64,000 nt of DNA, taken from contig NZ_PCPG01000003.1 of assembly GCF_002979655.1 (NCBI RefSeq), forward strand, positions 186,001 through 250,000, given 5' to 3'. The notes under the pieces were generated by a model, which did not search any database, was not told where the DNA came from, and saw only the letters and a program-made list of their open reading frames with translations. Made by a program: the position numbers and the translations under genes. Below, piece by piece: positions 41,789-49,522 of the stretch. The DNA is from Microbacterium sp. MYb45 (GTDB lineage Bacteria > Actinomycetota > Actinomycetes > Actinomycetales > Microbacteriaceae). The number at the start of each line of letters is the position of its first letter. The first letter of the stretch is position 1.

Positions 41789-42709
41789 TCAGCCCTTCAC
41801 AGCGCCGGCGGCGAGGCCGGAGCGCCAGTACTTCTGCAGGGAGAAGAACAGCAGGATGAGCGGGATCACGCCGAGCAGAGCACCGAGCATGACCGCTCCC
41901 TTGTCGGGCGCGAAGTAGCTGACCATCCCGTAGAGGCCGAGTGTCACCGGCTTCAGATCCTGGCTCGAGATCATCATGAGCGGCAGCAGGAAGTTGTTCC
42001 AGGTGGCGACGAAGATGAACAGGAAGATCGTCACCATGGCCGGACCGAGCAGCCGCAGCACGATCGTGAAGAAGATGCGGCCCTCGCCGGCACCGTCGAT
42101 GCGAGCGGCCTCGAGCAGCTCGGTCGGAACGGACGACTGTGCGTAGACCATGCCGAGAAACACGCCGAACGGCGACACCGCCGAGGGGATGATGATCGCC
42201 CAGATCGTGTTGGTCAGTCCGAGGGCGTGGAACTCGATGTACAGCGGGACGGTCAGCAGAGCGACCGGCAGCAGGAGCCCCGCCATGATGACGCCCACGG
42301 CGATGCGCTTGCCGGGGAAGGCGAACTTCGCGATCGCGTAACCGGCCATCACCGCGAACAGCGTGCCGATCACTCCGGCGCTGACGGAGTAGAGCATGGA
42401 GTTGCCGACCCAGCGCCAGAACAACCCCTGGGTCCAGCCCATCAGGCTGTCGTAGTTCGTGTCGAGGTTCCACTCGGCGAACCAGAAGCCGAACGTCGAT
42501 GTGAGGTCGGCGTTGTTCTTGGTCGACGCGACGATGAGCCAGTAGACCGGCACCAGGAAGTACAGCGTCGCGACGACCAGCGCGATGATGCCGAACGCCC
42601 GGGCGACCGGGGTGGGCGCGATCGAGGGCGGCGGAGCATCCACGTCGGGCGCGCGGCGGGGGCGTCGGCGCGGGGATGCCTCGGTGGTGATGAGGCGCGT
42701 GGTGGTCAT
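41789..42709 (-). CDS. Sugar ABC transporter permease (MalG type)
   Basis: One of two membrane subunits of a CUT1-type carbohydrate importer, 306 residues with six membrane helices. The EAA motif that docks the ATPase is ELLEAARIDGAGEGRIFFTI, with VLRLLGPAM following. The N-terminus has a long, basic, Pro-rich cytoplasmic tail (TTEASPRRRPRRAPDVDAPP). ATG at 42709 overlaps the stop of the partner permease gene (ATGA). The operon has no ATPase gene, so a shared ATPase elsewhere (MsmK/MsiK-like) is expected. Confidence 0.93.
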   Translation of the reverse strand: MTTTRLITTEASPRRRPRRAPDVDAPPPSIAPTPVARAFGIIALVVATLYFLVPVYWLIVASTKNNADLTSTFGFWFAEWNLDTNYDSLMGWTQGLFWRWVGNSMLYSVSAGVIGTLFAVMAGYAIAKFAFPGKRIAVGVIMAGLLLPVALLTVPLYIEFHALGLTNTIWAIIIPSAVSPFGVFLGMVYAQSSVPTELLEAARIDGAGEGRIFFTIVLRLLGPAMVTIFLFIFVATWNNFLLPLMMISSQDLKPVTLGLYGMVSYFAPDKGAVMLGALLGVIPLILLFFSLQKYWRSGLAAGAVKG

Positions 42710-43683
42710 GCGTCGCCCTTCCGGCGCTGCAGCAGCGCGTACACGATCGCGAGCACGCCCGCGATCAGAGCCATGAGCAGGGAGTAGGCGGACGCCGGGC
42801 CGCTGCCGGACGGCGAGATCTCGCCCATCATCGTGTTGTAGGTGAGCATCATGGGGGTGAAGTCCTTGCCCATCCACGAGTTCGCGGCCTGCAGCACCAC
42901 CGGCTCGTTGAACAGCTGGATCGTGCCGATGATCGACAGCAGCACCGCGAGGAGGGCCGCTCCCCGCACCAGCGGCACCTTGATGCGCATCGAGATCTGG
43001 AATCCGGATGCCCCGTCGAGGCGGGCCGCCTCGTACAGGTCGCGCGGCACCGCCTGCAGGGCTGACAGGAAGATGAGCATGTTGTAGCCCGTGTAGGTCC
43101 ACGTGGTCATGTTCGCCATCGAGAAGAGGATCGTCCCGGGCGCCATGAGATCCGTGCCCTCCGGAAGGTAGGGGAGGAAGGGGGAGACGGCCGGTGTGTA
43201 GAGGTAGAGCCACATCATCGCCGCGATGATCCCCGGCACCGCGAACGGGAGGAAGAAGGAGAGCCGGAAGGCGGCCGGTCGGCGCACGATGAAGGAGTCC
43301 AGCAGCAGCGCCAGACCGAGAGCGACGAGGATCATCACCGGGATCTGCAGTGCGGCGTAGAGGACGACCCGTCCCATCCCGGTCCAGAACGCGCCGTCGG
43401 TCGCTGCGGTGACGAAGTTCTCGATGCCGACGAACGTGTCGACGAGCTCGCCGCCGCCGTAGAGTCCGTCGCCCGCCGGCACCTGCGCGAAGAAGGACGA
43501 TCGGATCGACACGATGATCGGCACCAGGAAGACGAGCACGAACAGCACGGCGAACGGCGTCATGAACAGCCATCCCGTGAGGCCTTCGCGCCGGGTCCCG
43601 AACCGGCGTCGGCGGGCGGGATCCGCGGGGATGCGCGGTGTCGGCGTCGGCACCGCATCTCGCGTTTCGGTCACTGTGACCAT
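42706..43683 (-). CDS. Sugar ABC transporter permease (MalF type)
   Basis: The second membrane subunit of the CUT1-type importer, 325 residues with about six membrane helices (first: GWLFMTPFAVLFVLVFLVPI). The EAA loop reads DLYEAARLDGASGFQISMRI, then KVPLVRGA. Start: ATG at 43683 (MVTVTETRD), preceded by GAGAGGCG; the longer open frame reaches into the hairpin at 43707-43746. It forms the channel with the next permease and accepts sugar from the upstream binding protein. Confidence 0.93.
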   Translation of the reverse strand: MVTVTETRDAVPTPTPRIPADPARRRRFGTRREGLTGWLFMTPFAVLFVLVFLVPIIVSIRSSFFAQVPAGDGLYGGGELVDTFVGIENFVTAATDGAFWTGMGRVVLYAALQIPVMILVALGLALLLDSFIVRRPAAFRLSFFLPFAVPGIIAAMMWLYLYTPAVSPFLPYLPEGTDLMAPGTILFSMANMTTWTYTGYNMLIFLSALQAVPRDLYEAARLDGASGFQISMRIKVPLVRGAALLAVLLSIIGTIQLFNEPVVLQAANSWMGKDFTPMMLTYNTMMGEISPSGSGPASAYSLLMALIAGVLAIVYALLQRRKGDA

Positions 43684-43706
43684 GGTGTCGCCTCTCGATG
43701 TCAAGA

Positions 43707-43746
43707 CGACGGCGGAGTGCACGATTGCGCGTGCACTCCGCCGTCG
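43707..43746 (-). terminator. Intercistronic hairpin between binding protein and permeases
   Basis: CGACGGCGGAGTGCACG (43707-43723) pairs perfectly with 43730-43746 around the loop ATTGCG. It lies between the binding-protein stop and the permease start. Such structures often act as partial terminators or RNA stabilisers so that the binding protein is made in excess. The stem carries the same GAGTGCACG core as the repeats around GH101. Confidence 0.75.
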
Positions 43747-43773
43747 ATCATCCGATGATGCCTTCTCGTGCGA

Positions 43774-45087
43774 TCACTTCGCGACCGGAAGGCCGAGGTC
43801 CTCCAGCGAGGCGACGGCCGTCTCCTGGGCCGTGGTGAAGATGTCGGCGACCGATGCCGTGCCGGCGACGGCCGCCGCGGCGGTCTCGTTCATCTTCGAC
43901 AGCGTCGAGAAGCCCGGTGCGTACGGGAAGTCCGGGTTCAGGTTCTCGGTCGCCGTGCCGAGCTCGGCGAGCACATCCTGACCGCCGAACTGGCGCAGCA
44001 TCTTCTCGGGGGTCTCCACGTCGCCCTTGGCGGCGACGACGAGGCCCTGCGACGCGAGGTCGTCGACCTGAGTGTTGAACCAGTCGTTGAACTCCATGGC
44101 CTCGGCGGGGTGCTCGCAGCCCTTCATCACCGAGACTCCGGAGCCGCCGTCGGGACCGCTCAGGGCACCGGCGCCGAAGTCCGGGAGCTGGGCGACGCGC
44201 CACTGGCCCTCGGCCGGTGTGCCGTCGAGCGAGTCGAGGAGGAATCCGGCCTCCCACGCCGCTCCGACGTGGCCGATGAGGCTGCCGTCGTTGAGCGCAG
44301 CGGTGAAGCCTTCGCCCCAGCGCTCGGTGGCGAGAGTCTGCTTGCCGTCGAGCAGCCCCTGCCAGAACGCGGCCACGCGCTCGGAGCCGGCGCCCTCGGC
44401 GTCGACCTTCCACTCGTCGCCGGCGGTGCCGAACCAGGTGTCGCCGGCCGCTGCCGACTGGGCGGAGAGCCAGTTCTGCGCCTCATCGGGCGTGAAGGCG
44501 GTGACGTACTTGCCGGCGGCCGCTGCCGTGGCGGAGTCGGTCGTGAGGTCGTCGAGCGTCTTCGGCGCGTCGAGGCCCAGTGCCGTGAACTCGGTCTCGT
44601 TGTAGAAGTACACGAGGGGTCCGGTGTCCTGCGGGAGGCCGACGATGGCGTCGCCGACCTTCATGCCACTGAAGGCTCCGGCGGAGAAGTCGTCCTCGTA
44701 CTTCTTGGCCTCGTCCGCGACGTCCTGCAGCAGTCCCTTGACGAACAGCTGCGGCACCTCCGAGTAGCCGGTCTGGGCGAGGCAGGGTCCGTTGCCGGCC
44801 TTCACGTCGGTCTCGAGCTTGAGGATCATGTCGCTGGACTTGCCGTCGAACTTCGTGGCCTTCACCTGGATGTCGGGGTGGTCGGCGTTCCACCGGTCGA
44901 CGATCTCGGACGTGGGGGTCATGCCCTCGCCGTCGGGGAGACGGTGCAGGTACTCGATCGTGACGGGCTCGCCGCCGGCGCCGCTGTCGCCGGAATCGCC
45001 GGTCGAGCAGGCTGCGAGGCCGAAGGCCGACACCGCGCCGACCGCGACGATCGCGGCTGTGCGGGTGAAGCGAGGGGTGATTGCCAT
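43774..45087 (-). CDS. Sugar-binding lipoprotein of the ABC transporter
   Basis: A family-1 extracellular solute-binding protein of 437 residues, anchored as a lipoprotein (signal TAAIVAVGAVSAFGLAAC, lipobox LAAC at 24-27). The typical ligand fold follows: PVTIEYLHRLPDGEGMTPTS, then DIQVKATKF, GLPQDTGPLVYFYNETEF and SVMKGCEHPAEAMEF. The start ATG at 45087 follows AGAGGAG; an upstream extension is open but not needed. It is first in its operon and is preceded by the locus operator at 45183. Given the neighbours, the ligand is probably the GH101 product Gal-beta-1,3-GalNAc; this is inference. Confidence 0.92.
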   Translation of the reverse strand: MAITPRFTRTAAIVAVGAVSAFGLAACSTGDSGDSGAGGEPVTIEYLHRLPDGEGMTPTSEIVDRWNADHPDIQVKATKFDGKSSDMILKLETDVKAGNGPCLAQTGYSEVPQLFVKGLLQDVADEAKKYEDDFSAGAFSGMKVGDAIVGLPQDTGPLVYFYNETEFTALGLDAPKTLDDLTTDSATAAAAGKYVTAFTPDEAQNWLSAQSAAAGDTWFGTAGDEWKVDAEGAGSERVAAFWQGLLDGKQTLATERWGEGFTAALNDGSLIGHVGAAWEAGFLLDSLDGTPAEGQWRVAQLPDFGAGALSGPDGGSGVSVMKGCEHPAEAMEFNDWFNTQVDDLASQGLVVAAKGDVETPEKMLRQFGGQDVLAELGTATENLNPDFPYAPGFSTLSKMNETAAAAVAGTASVADIFTTAQETAVASLEDLGLPVAK

Positions 45088-45182
45088 GCTGTTCTCCTCT
45101 TTGAGGTCATGTTCTGCGGATCGCCCTGGGCGGGGGCCTGACGCCGAGGCGTCATCGATCACATGCACATCAAATCAGAAAA

Positions 45183-45196
45183 TGTTTGCGCTCACA
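45183..45196. promoter_or_regulatory. Operator-like site before the ABC-transporter operon
   Basis: TGTTTGCGCTCACA (complement TGTGAGCGCAAACA), the best-formed of the four sites in the locus, lies 96 bases before the binding-protein start. It suggests co-regulation with the GH35 and GH101 genes. Confidence 0.7.
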
Positions 45197-45278
45197 AGCC
45201 TGGGCTGATCACGACTGAGCCGAAATGGAGTCGGTCTAAGGGAGCGCTGACATTCCTGTATGCGGATGTCCACGAGGG

Positions 45279-46100
45279 TCAGTGCGCGTGGACCTCGTCG
45301 TCGATGCGGATCACGCCGCCACCCTGCCCGACGCCGTCGTCCGAACGCTCCCAGCCGGGAAGCAGGAGTCGTCCGAGGGTCGGTTCCTGTTGCGCGAGTG
45401 CTCCCGTGAGCGTGGTGAGCACCTTGGCGTCGCGCACGCCGGTGTCGGGGTTCGCGTGGGTCGCGAGACAGCGCACGATGGGGCCGGCCGTCTGGAAGCG
45501 CAGGTCTCCGATGCGCACCTCTCCGCTCCAGTCGAGTTCGCTCCAGGGGCCGACGTCGTCGATCACGACGTTGGAGCGGAATCGCCGGTCATCGATGCGC
45601 ATCCCGAGGGCGTCGCCCAGTGCATGGACGCTGCTCCGGCCGTGCACCGACACGTAGCCGCGGGGGCGATCCTGGAACCGCGAGGTCTCGCCGTCCCCGA
45701 CGAGCACGAGCGGAAGGCGGCCCGGTCGTCGGAGGCGTCGACCTTCGGGGGTGCCGAGGACGAAGTCCGTGACGGCTTCCGCCAGCTCGCTGCGCCCGTC
45801 ATCATCGAGCGCCGCCTCCACCAGAACGCCGTCGCCGTGCTCGATGCGGATTCGCCGCGTCTCGTCGAAATAGCTCGTGCGCAACGCGGCGAGTGCGGGG
45901 AAGTCCTGCAGTGAGAGTCCATGGGACTTGGGCCAGTAGTCGAGGCCGTCTCGATCCTCGGGCTCCGTGGCGTCCGCGAAGCGGAACGCCAGGACGCGGT
46001 CGCCGGTGACCCTGCCGTCCGGCTGCACGGTCAACGCATCGCGACGCTCGGGAGTGAGCCCTTTGATCGGGTAGCGGTACAGTGCGACGACGCGGGCCAT
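45279..46100 (-). CDS. MOSC-domain protein
   Basis: A 273-residue protein of the MOSC family (molybdenum cofactor sulfurase C-terminal domain). The N-terminal beta-barrel starts VVALYRYPIKGLTPERRDAL. The MOSC domain follows with YVSVHGRSSVHALGDALG, FRSNVVIDDVGPWSEL and the conserved cysteine region FQTAGPIVRCLATHANPDTG. Relatives carry molybdenum cofactor for oxidations such as N-hydroxylated compound reduction (YcbX, mARC-like). No partner reductase is next to it. It lies at the edge of the glycan island and appears unrelated to sugar use. Confidence 0.9.
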   Translation of the reverse strand: MARVVALYRYPIKGLTPERRDALTVQPDGRVTGDRVLAFRFADATEPEDRDGLDYWPKSHGLSLQDFPALAALRTSYFDETRRIRIEHGDGVLVEAALDDDGRSELAEAVTDFVLGTPEGRRLRRPGRLPLVLVGDGETSRFQDRPRGYVSVHGRSSVHALGDALGMRIDDRRFRSNVVIDDVGPWSELDWSGEVRIGDLRFQTAGPIVRCLATHANPDTGVRDAKVLTTLTGALAQQEPTLGRLLLPGWERSDDGVGQGGGVIRIDDEVHAH

Positions 46101-46182
46101 GAGGAGATCCTCTCAGCTGCCGACGCCCGCTCATGACGGACGAGGATCCGGCGTCTCTACGGGGATCCTCATCCAGACACGA

Positions 46183-46213
46183 CGAAACACCCGCACGTGG
46201 TGCGGGTGTTTCG
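46183..46213. terminator. Bidirectional-looking terminator after DUF3073 gene
   Basis: CGAAACACCCGCAC (46183-46196) pairs perfectly with 46200-46213 around GTG. It lies 16 bases beyond the stop of the DUF3073 gene and upstream of the MOSC gene. Confidence 0.8.
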
Positions 46214-46228
46214 GAGTAGATCGGGCGG

Positions 46229-46414
46229 TCAGGCCTTCTCTAGCTCGTCCTCGTCTTCGTCTTCATACTCATCGGCCCACTTGTCGACGTAGGCGTCTTC
46301 GTCGGTCGGGTGAGCCAGCTCGCGCTCGAGCGCGGAGTAGTTCACCGACGGACTGTACGCCTTGAGTTCGCGGGCGATCTTGGTGTGTTTCGCCTTCTGA
46401 CGGCCACGGCCCAT
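46229..46414 (-). CDS. DUF3073 family protein
   Basis: A 61-residue actinobacterial protein: MGRGRQKAKHTKIARELKAY at the start, SVNYSALERELAH in the middle and a highly acidic tail (DEYEDEDEDELEKA). This matches DUF3073. In Mycobacterium tuberculosis the homologous gene (Rv0810c) lies next to purF-purM, also in the opposite orientation. Here about 15.7 kb separates it from purF, which suggests insertion of the intervening genes. Function unknown; a basic head and acidic tail suggest nucleic-acid or ribosome contacts. Confidence 0.92.
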   Translation of the reverse strand: MGRGRQKAKHTKIARELKAYSPSVNYSALERELAHPTDEDAYVDKWADEYEDEDEDELEKA

Positions 46415-46561
46415 GCGCGAGACCCCCTCACGAGTTAAGCTGCGGGCGGTGAGGCCCGAGGCATTCACGACACCGGCGAGAAGCCGGTAAGAGTAGCATT
46501 CAGAATAGCACGCGGGAAAGACGCTCTGGCCGAGGCCAGACTGGTGAAGGGAACGATCTTC

Positions 46562-47107
46562 ATGACCGACAACACCTCCACTCCGTCCGATGAGGCCGCA
46601 CAGAACGCGGCGCTGCAGAAAGCCGTCATCGTCGGCATGCAGCTGAACCAGGATCCGCATGTGATCCGCGAAGCGGTTCGGTATGCGCGACTGTTCGGTG
46701 TGCCGCTGGTCGTGGCGCACGTGGACGTCACTCGATTCGTCACCTATGAGGACCCGGACGGCTACGTGCACTCGGCACCGATCGACATCAACTTCGACGC
46801 GGGCGCCGCGGAGTTCGAAGCGGTCGAGGCCGCTGCCGCGAAGCTGCTGGCGGGGACGGACATCACGTGGACGGCGCGTCAGCTCGTCGGTGACCCGGCG
46901 TTGGCGATCAAGCAGCTCGCCAACAAGCTCGATGCGCAGCTCATCGTCGTCGGCACCCGCAAGCGCGGTATCGGCGAGTCGATCCGCGAGTTCTTCACGG
47001 GCTCGGTCGCGGCGCGACTCGCACACCGGCAGCACCGCTCGATCCTGGTCGTGCCGCTCGGCGAGTCGGTGCCGGACGAGCAGAAGGAGATCTGGCCGGA
47101 GTCCTAG
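46562..47107 (+). CDS. Universal stress protein (UspA family)
   Basis: A 181-residue protein with one Usp domain. The strand-helix opening KAVIVGMQLNQDPHVIREAV and the C-terminal nucleotide-binding stretch IVVGTRKRGIGESIREFFTG, with SVAARLAHRQHRSILVVP, match the ATP-binding G-x2-G-x9-G-S/T pattern. A middle insert (TYEDPDGYVHSAPIDINFDA) is typical of some actinobacterial members. ATG at 46562 is chosen; an upstream in-frame GTG at 46544 is possible. Two small hairpins (about 46472-46488 and 46525-46540) lie in its leader. Confidence 0.92.
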   Translation: MTDNTSTPSDEAAQNAALQKAVIVGMQLNQDPHVIREAVRYARLFGVPLVVAHVDVTRFVTYEDPDGYVHSAPIDINFDAGAAEFEAVEAAAAKLLAGTDITWTARQLVGDPALAIKQLANKLDAQLIVVGTRKRGIGESIREFFTGSVAARLAHRQHRSILVVPLGESVPDEQKEIWPES

Positions 47108-47121
47108 AGGACGCGGCACAG

Positions 47122-47160
47122 CAGAGGGCCCCGTCGGCTGTGCGCCGACGGGGCCCTCTG
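47122..47160. terminator. Strong bidirectional terminator between usp and padR
   Basis: A perfect 17-base stem (47122-47138 with 47144-47160) and a 5-base loop between two convergent genes. The GC-rich stem ends 6 bases before the padR stop codon. Confidence 0.88.
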
Positions 47161-47165
47161 CATGT

Positions 47166-47792
47166 TCAGGATCCGGAGCTGCTCAGCGAGACCGTGACTC
47201 CGCGGGCCGCGTTGTCGAGGGCATCCTCCAGCTCGGTGACGACCGAAGGAGACAGCGTGCCACCCTTCGCGAGGTGCGTGCGCAGGTCGGTGCGGACCCG
47301 TGCACGGAAGGCATTGATGACGGCATCCGCCCGGTGCATCTCTTCTCGGCTGACGAGCCGGGAGTCGTCGGTCGCCGTGCGGGGGCGGCTCTTGGCCGCC
47401 GTGCGCTCGCCCTTCTCGGCGGCGGCGAGATCGGCGCGGAGGCTCTTCATCGCGTCCTGGACGCTCTGGCGCACCTCGCTCGCGATCAGCCGCACCGAAT
47501 CGGTGAGTCCTGCCTCGATGCCGGCGAGGTCGCCCTCGCGCGACGCGAGTTCGGCCCGCCCGGCCTCGGTGATCGCGTAGATCGTGGTGCGGCCGTCGAC
47601 GGTCTTCGTGACCAGTCCCTCCTCCTCGAGCTTCGCGAGGCGGGGATAGATGGTGCCGGCGCTGGGCGTGTACGTGCCGCCGGTGCGGTCGGTCAGCGAC
47701 TGGATGATGCCGTAGCCGTGCTGTGGCGCCTCGGCGAGGAGCGACAGCAGATACAGGCGCAGGTCGCCGTGGGAGAAGACGGCGGGGCTCAT
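47166..47792 (-). CDS. PadR-family regulator paired with DUF4097 protein
   Basis: A PadR-type repressor of 208 residues. The winged helix spans about 5-90 (QHGYGIIQSLTDRTGGTYTP, then SAGTIYPRLAKLEEEGLVTK and TIYAITEAGRAEL). A long charged helical C-terminus (about 95-200) should dimerise. Its ATG at 47792 overlaps the stop of the DUF4097 gene by 4 bases. The two CACGATATAT palindromes upstream of the DUF4097 gene are the likely binding sites for autorepression of the pair. Confidence 0.9.
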   Translation of the reverse strand: MSPAVFSHGDLRLYLLSLLAEAPQHGYGIIQSLTDRTGGTYTPSAGTIYPRLAKLEEEGLVTKTVDGRTTIYAITEAGRAELASREGDLAGIEAGLTDSVRLIASEVRQSVQDAMKSLRADLAAAEKGERTAAKSRPRTATDDSRLVSREEMHRADAVINAFRARVRTDLRTHLAKGGTLSPSVVTELEDALDNAARGVTVSLSSSGS

Positions 47793-48628
47793 GCTTCCCA
47801 CTCCTCGTCTTCCGTGATCGAGGCCGGCGTGCGGCGGAGGACGGTGACGCCGCCGGAGACGGAGTTCGCGCGCAGGTCGACGAATCGTCCCGAGAGCTCG
47901 CCCTTCGTGCCCGTGTAGTTGCTGGGGCCGGTCGAGCTGCGCTCGACGCCGTCGATCAGCAGCCGTCCGCTCAGTGTGCGGACGACGTAGTTCGCGGCCA
48001 GCGACTCGTCGAGGCGCACGGTGGTGCCGCCCGAGACGGAGTTGATGTTGATGGTGTTCACGTCTCCCGCGGCATCCACGAGCGTCGAACCCGAGACGAT
48101 GTCGACGGTCGCCTTGCGGATCGCACCCGTGACGGCCACGTCGCCCGAGACGCTGTTCGCGCTGATCGAGCCGGTGAGGCCGCGCACCTGCACGTCGCCC
48201 GAGACCGAGTTGACGGTGAGGTCGCCGATCAGGGTGTCGACGATGATGTCGCCGGAGACGGTGTTGAGGCGGGCGTCGTTGCGGAGGCCCGAGACGAGGG
48301 CGCCGGCGCTGACGACGCCGAGGTTCAGGGCGATCGCGCGGGGGACCGCGACACTCACCTCGGCACGGGGGCCGCCGGAGCCGAAGTTGCGGAACACCTC
48401 GAGGAAGTTGTCCCAGCCCAGCTGCGGGTGGTCGATCTCGACCTCGCCGTCGTGGGACTCGATGCGGAGGTCCTTGGTGGTGACGCCGTGCACCTCGATG
48501 CGAATGCCCGGTTCGTCGTGGGCGATGATGTCCACCTGTCCGCCGACGAGGCCCACCTTGAGGCGGGTGACGGACTCGATGTCGATGACGCGTTCCTCGC
48601 CCGGGGCGATGAGCCACTTCTCGGTCAT
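47789..48628 (-). CDS. DUF4097 repeat protein
   Basis: A 279-residue cytoplasmic protein without signal or membrane segment. From about residue 110 it is built of a repeating beta-strand unit: NTVSGDIIVDTLIGDLTVNS, SVSGDVQVRG, NSVSGDVAVTG, INSVSGGTTV, NSVSGGVTV. This N-x-V-S-G-D ladder is the DUF4097 adhesin-like beta-helix. In Firmicutes similar proteins sit with PadR or anti-sigma systems and respond to envelope stress; the role here is not known. It is first in an operon with padR. Confidence 0.88.
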   Translation of the reverse strand: MTEKWLIAPGEERVIDIESVTRLKVGLVGGQVDIIAHDEPGIRIEVHGVTTKDLRIESHDGEVEIDHPQLGWDNFLEVFRNFGSGGPRAEVSVAVPRAIALNLGVVSAGALVSGLRNDARLNTVSGDIIVDTLIGDLTVNSVSGDVQVRGLTGSISANSVSGDVAVTGAIRKATVDIVSGSTLVDAAGDVNTININSVSGGTTVRLDESLAANYVVRTLSGRLLIDGVERSSTGPSNYTGTKGELSGRFVDLRANSVSGGVTVLRRTPASITEDEEWEA

Positions 48629-48650
48629 GTGCTTCTCCTGTGTGTAGGGT

Positions 48651-48692
48651 CACGATATATCGTGTGCGGCCAGCGTAACACGATATATCTCG
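48651..48692. promoter_or_regulatory. Two palindromic PadR-type operators
   Basis: CACGATATATCGTG (48651-48664) is a perfect 14-base palindrome. CACGATATATCTCG (48679-48692) is a near copy, 28 bases (almost three helical turns) away. They lie just upstream of the DUF4097-padR operon and probably bind that PadR. PadR/PaaX sites often have this ATAT-rich, dyad form. Confidence 0.85.
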
Positions 48693-48831
48693 ATTTTGTC
48701 AACCTCTCCGTGCGAAGTTCGGATGCAACCTCATGCGGGAGGGGGTCGGTCGCCGCGGCGGCCGCGCGTCCGTGCAGGCGCCGTGGAGTCGACCGGTAGT
48801 CTTCGACGGAAGGACTTCGAGGGGAGAAGAT

Positions 48832-49494
48832 GTGGCCGGGCGATCGACGAAGCAGCCCATCGCCGACCGAATGTACGAGGTGCTGCTGCATCAGTTCATG
48901 TCGGGAGAGCGGGCGGCGGGACAGAGCCTGAACATCGGCGCCCTGTCGCGCGAACTGGACGTCAGCCAGACCCCCCTGCGTGAGGCGCTCGCGCGCCTGG
49001 AGCACACCGGGCTCGTCCAGCGCGAGGCGTTGCGCGGCTACCAGGTGGCCCCGGTCATGACGCGCGAAGAGGTGGAGCAGTTGGGGGAGGCCCGCGTTCT
49101 GCTGGAGCCCCGTCTCGCGTACGAGGCCGCTCTGCGCACGACGCCCGAGTTCCTGGAGGGGCTGCGTGAGGCGGTCGAGGACTTCCGCCGCTCGGCCGAG
49201 GTCGCGGACACCGAGACCGAGGGCTTCGACCTCTACTGGCGCAGCGACGCCCGCTTCCACATGATGATCGCGGCGCAGTCCGGCAACGCCTTCCTCGAGC
49301 TGTCGTACGCCGCACTCGGTGGACAGATCCAGCGGTTCCGACTGTTCTCGAAGTTCGGACGCACGGGGGCCGTCAGCGCGGCGCCGGAACACGATGCGGT
49401 CTACGAGGCGATCAAGGCCGGCGACGCGGACGGCGCGGCCGAGGCGATGCGCCACCACATCGTGGGAGCGACCGAGAGGCTTCTCGAGGGCTGA
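48832..49494 (+). CDS. GntR-family regulator (FadR/FCD subfamily)
   Basis: A 220-residue regulator. The N-terminal winged helix reads MYEVLLHQFMSGERAAGQSL, then LSRELDVSQTPLREALARLE with HTGLVQREALRGYQVAP. The FCD ligand domain (about 85-215) follows with a metal-binding type pattern (DARFHMMIAAQSGN and the late HDAVYEAIKAGD, then MRHHI). The start GTG at 48832 has AGGGGAG upstream. It precedes the catabolic operon beginning at 49561 and is the obvious regulator of it and perhaps of the transporter promoter at 57602. FCD regulators usually sense organic or sugar acids, which fits the enzymes downstream. Confidence 0.92.
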   Translation: MAGRSTKQPIADRMYEVLLHQFMSGERAAGQSLNIGALSRELDVSQTPLREALARLEHTGLVQREALRGYQVAPVMTREEVEQLGEARVLLEPRLAYEAALRTTPEFLEGLREAVEDFRRSAEVADTETEGFDLYWRSDARFHMMIAAQSGNAFLELSYAALGGQIQRFRLFSKFGRTGAVSAAPEHDAVYEAIKAGDADGAAEAMRHHIVGATERLLEG

Positions 49495-49522
49495 TCGGCC
49501 TGTCAGCTCCCCCGTTTCTGCG

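Noticed and set aside
46440-46560. Possible riboswitch in the leader of the universal stress gene
   Set aside because: Two small hairpins are present (about 46472-46488 and 46525-46540) but no conserved riboswitch core could be recognised.
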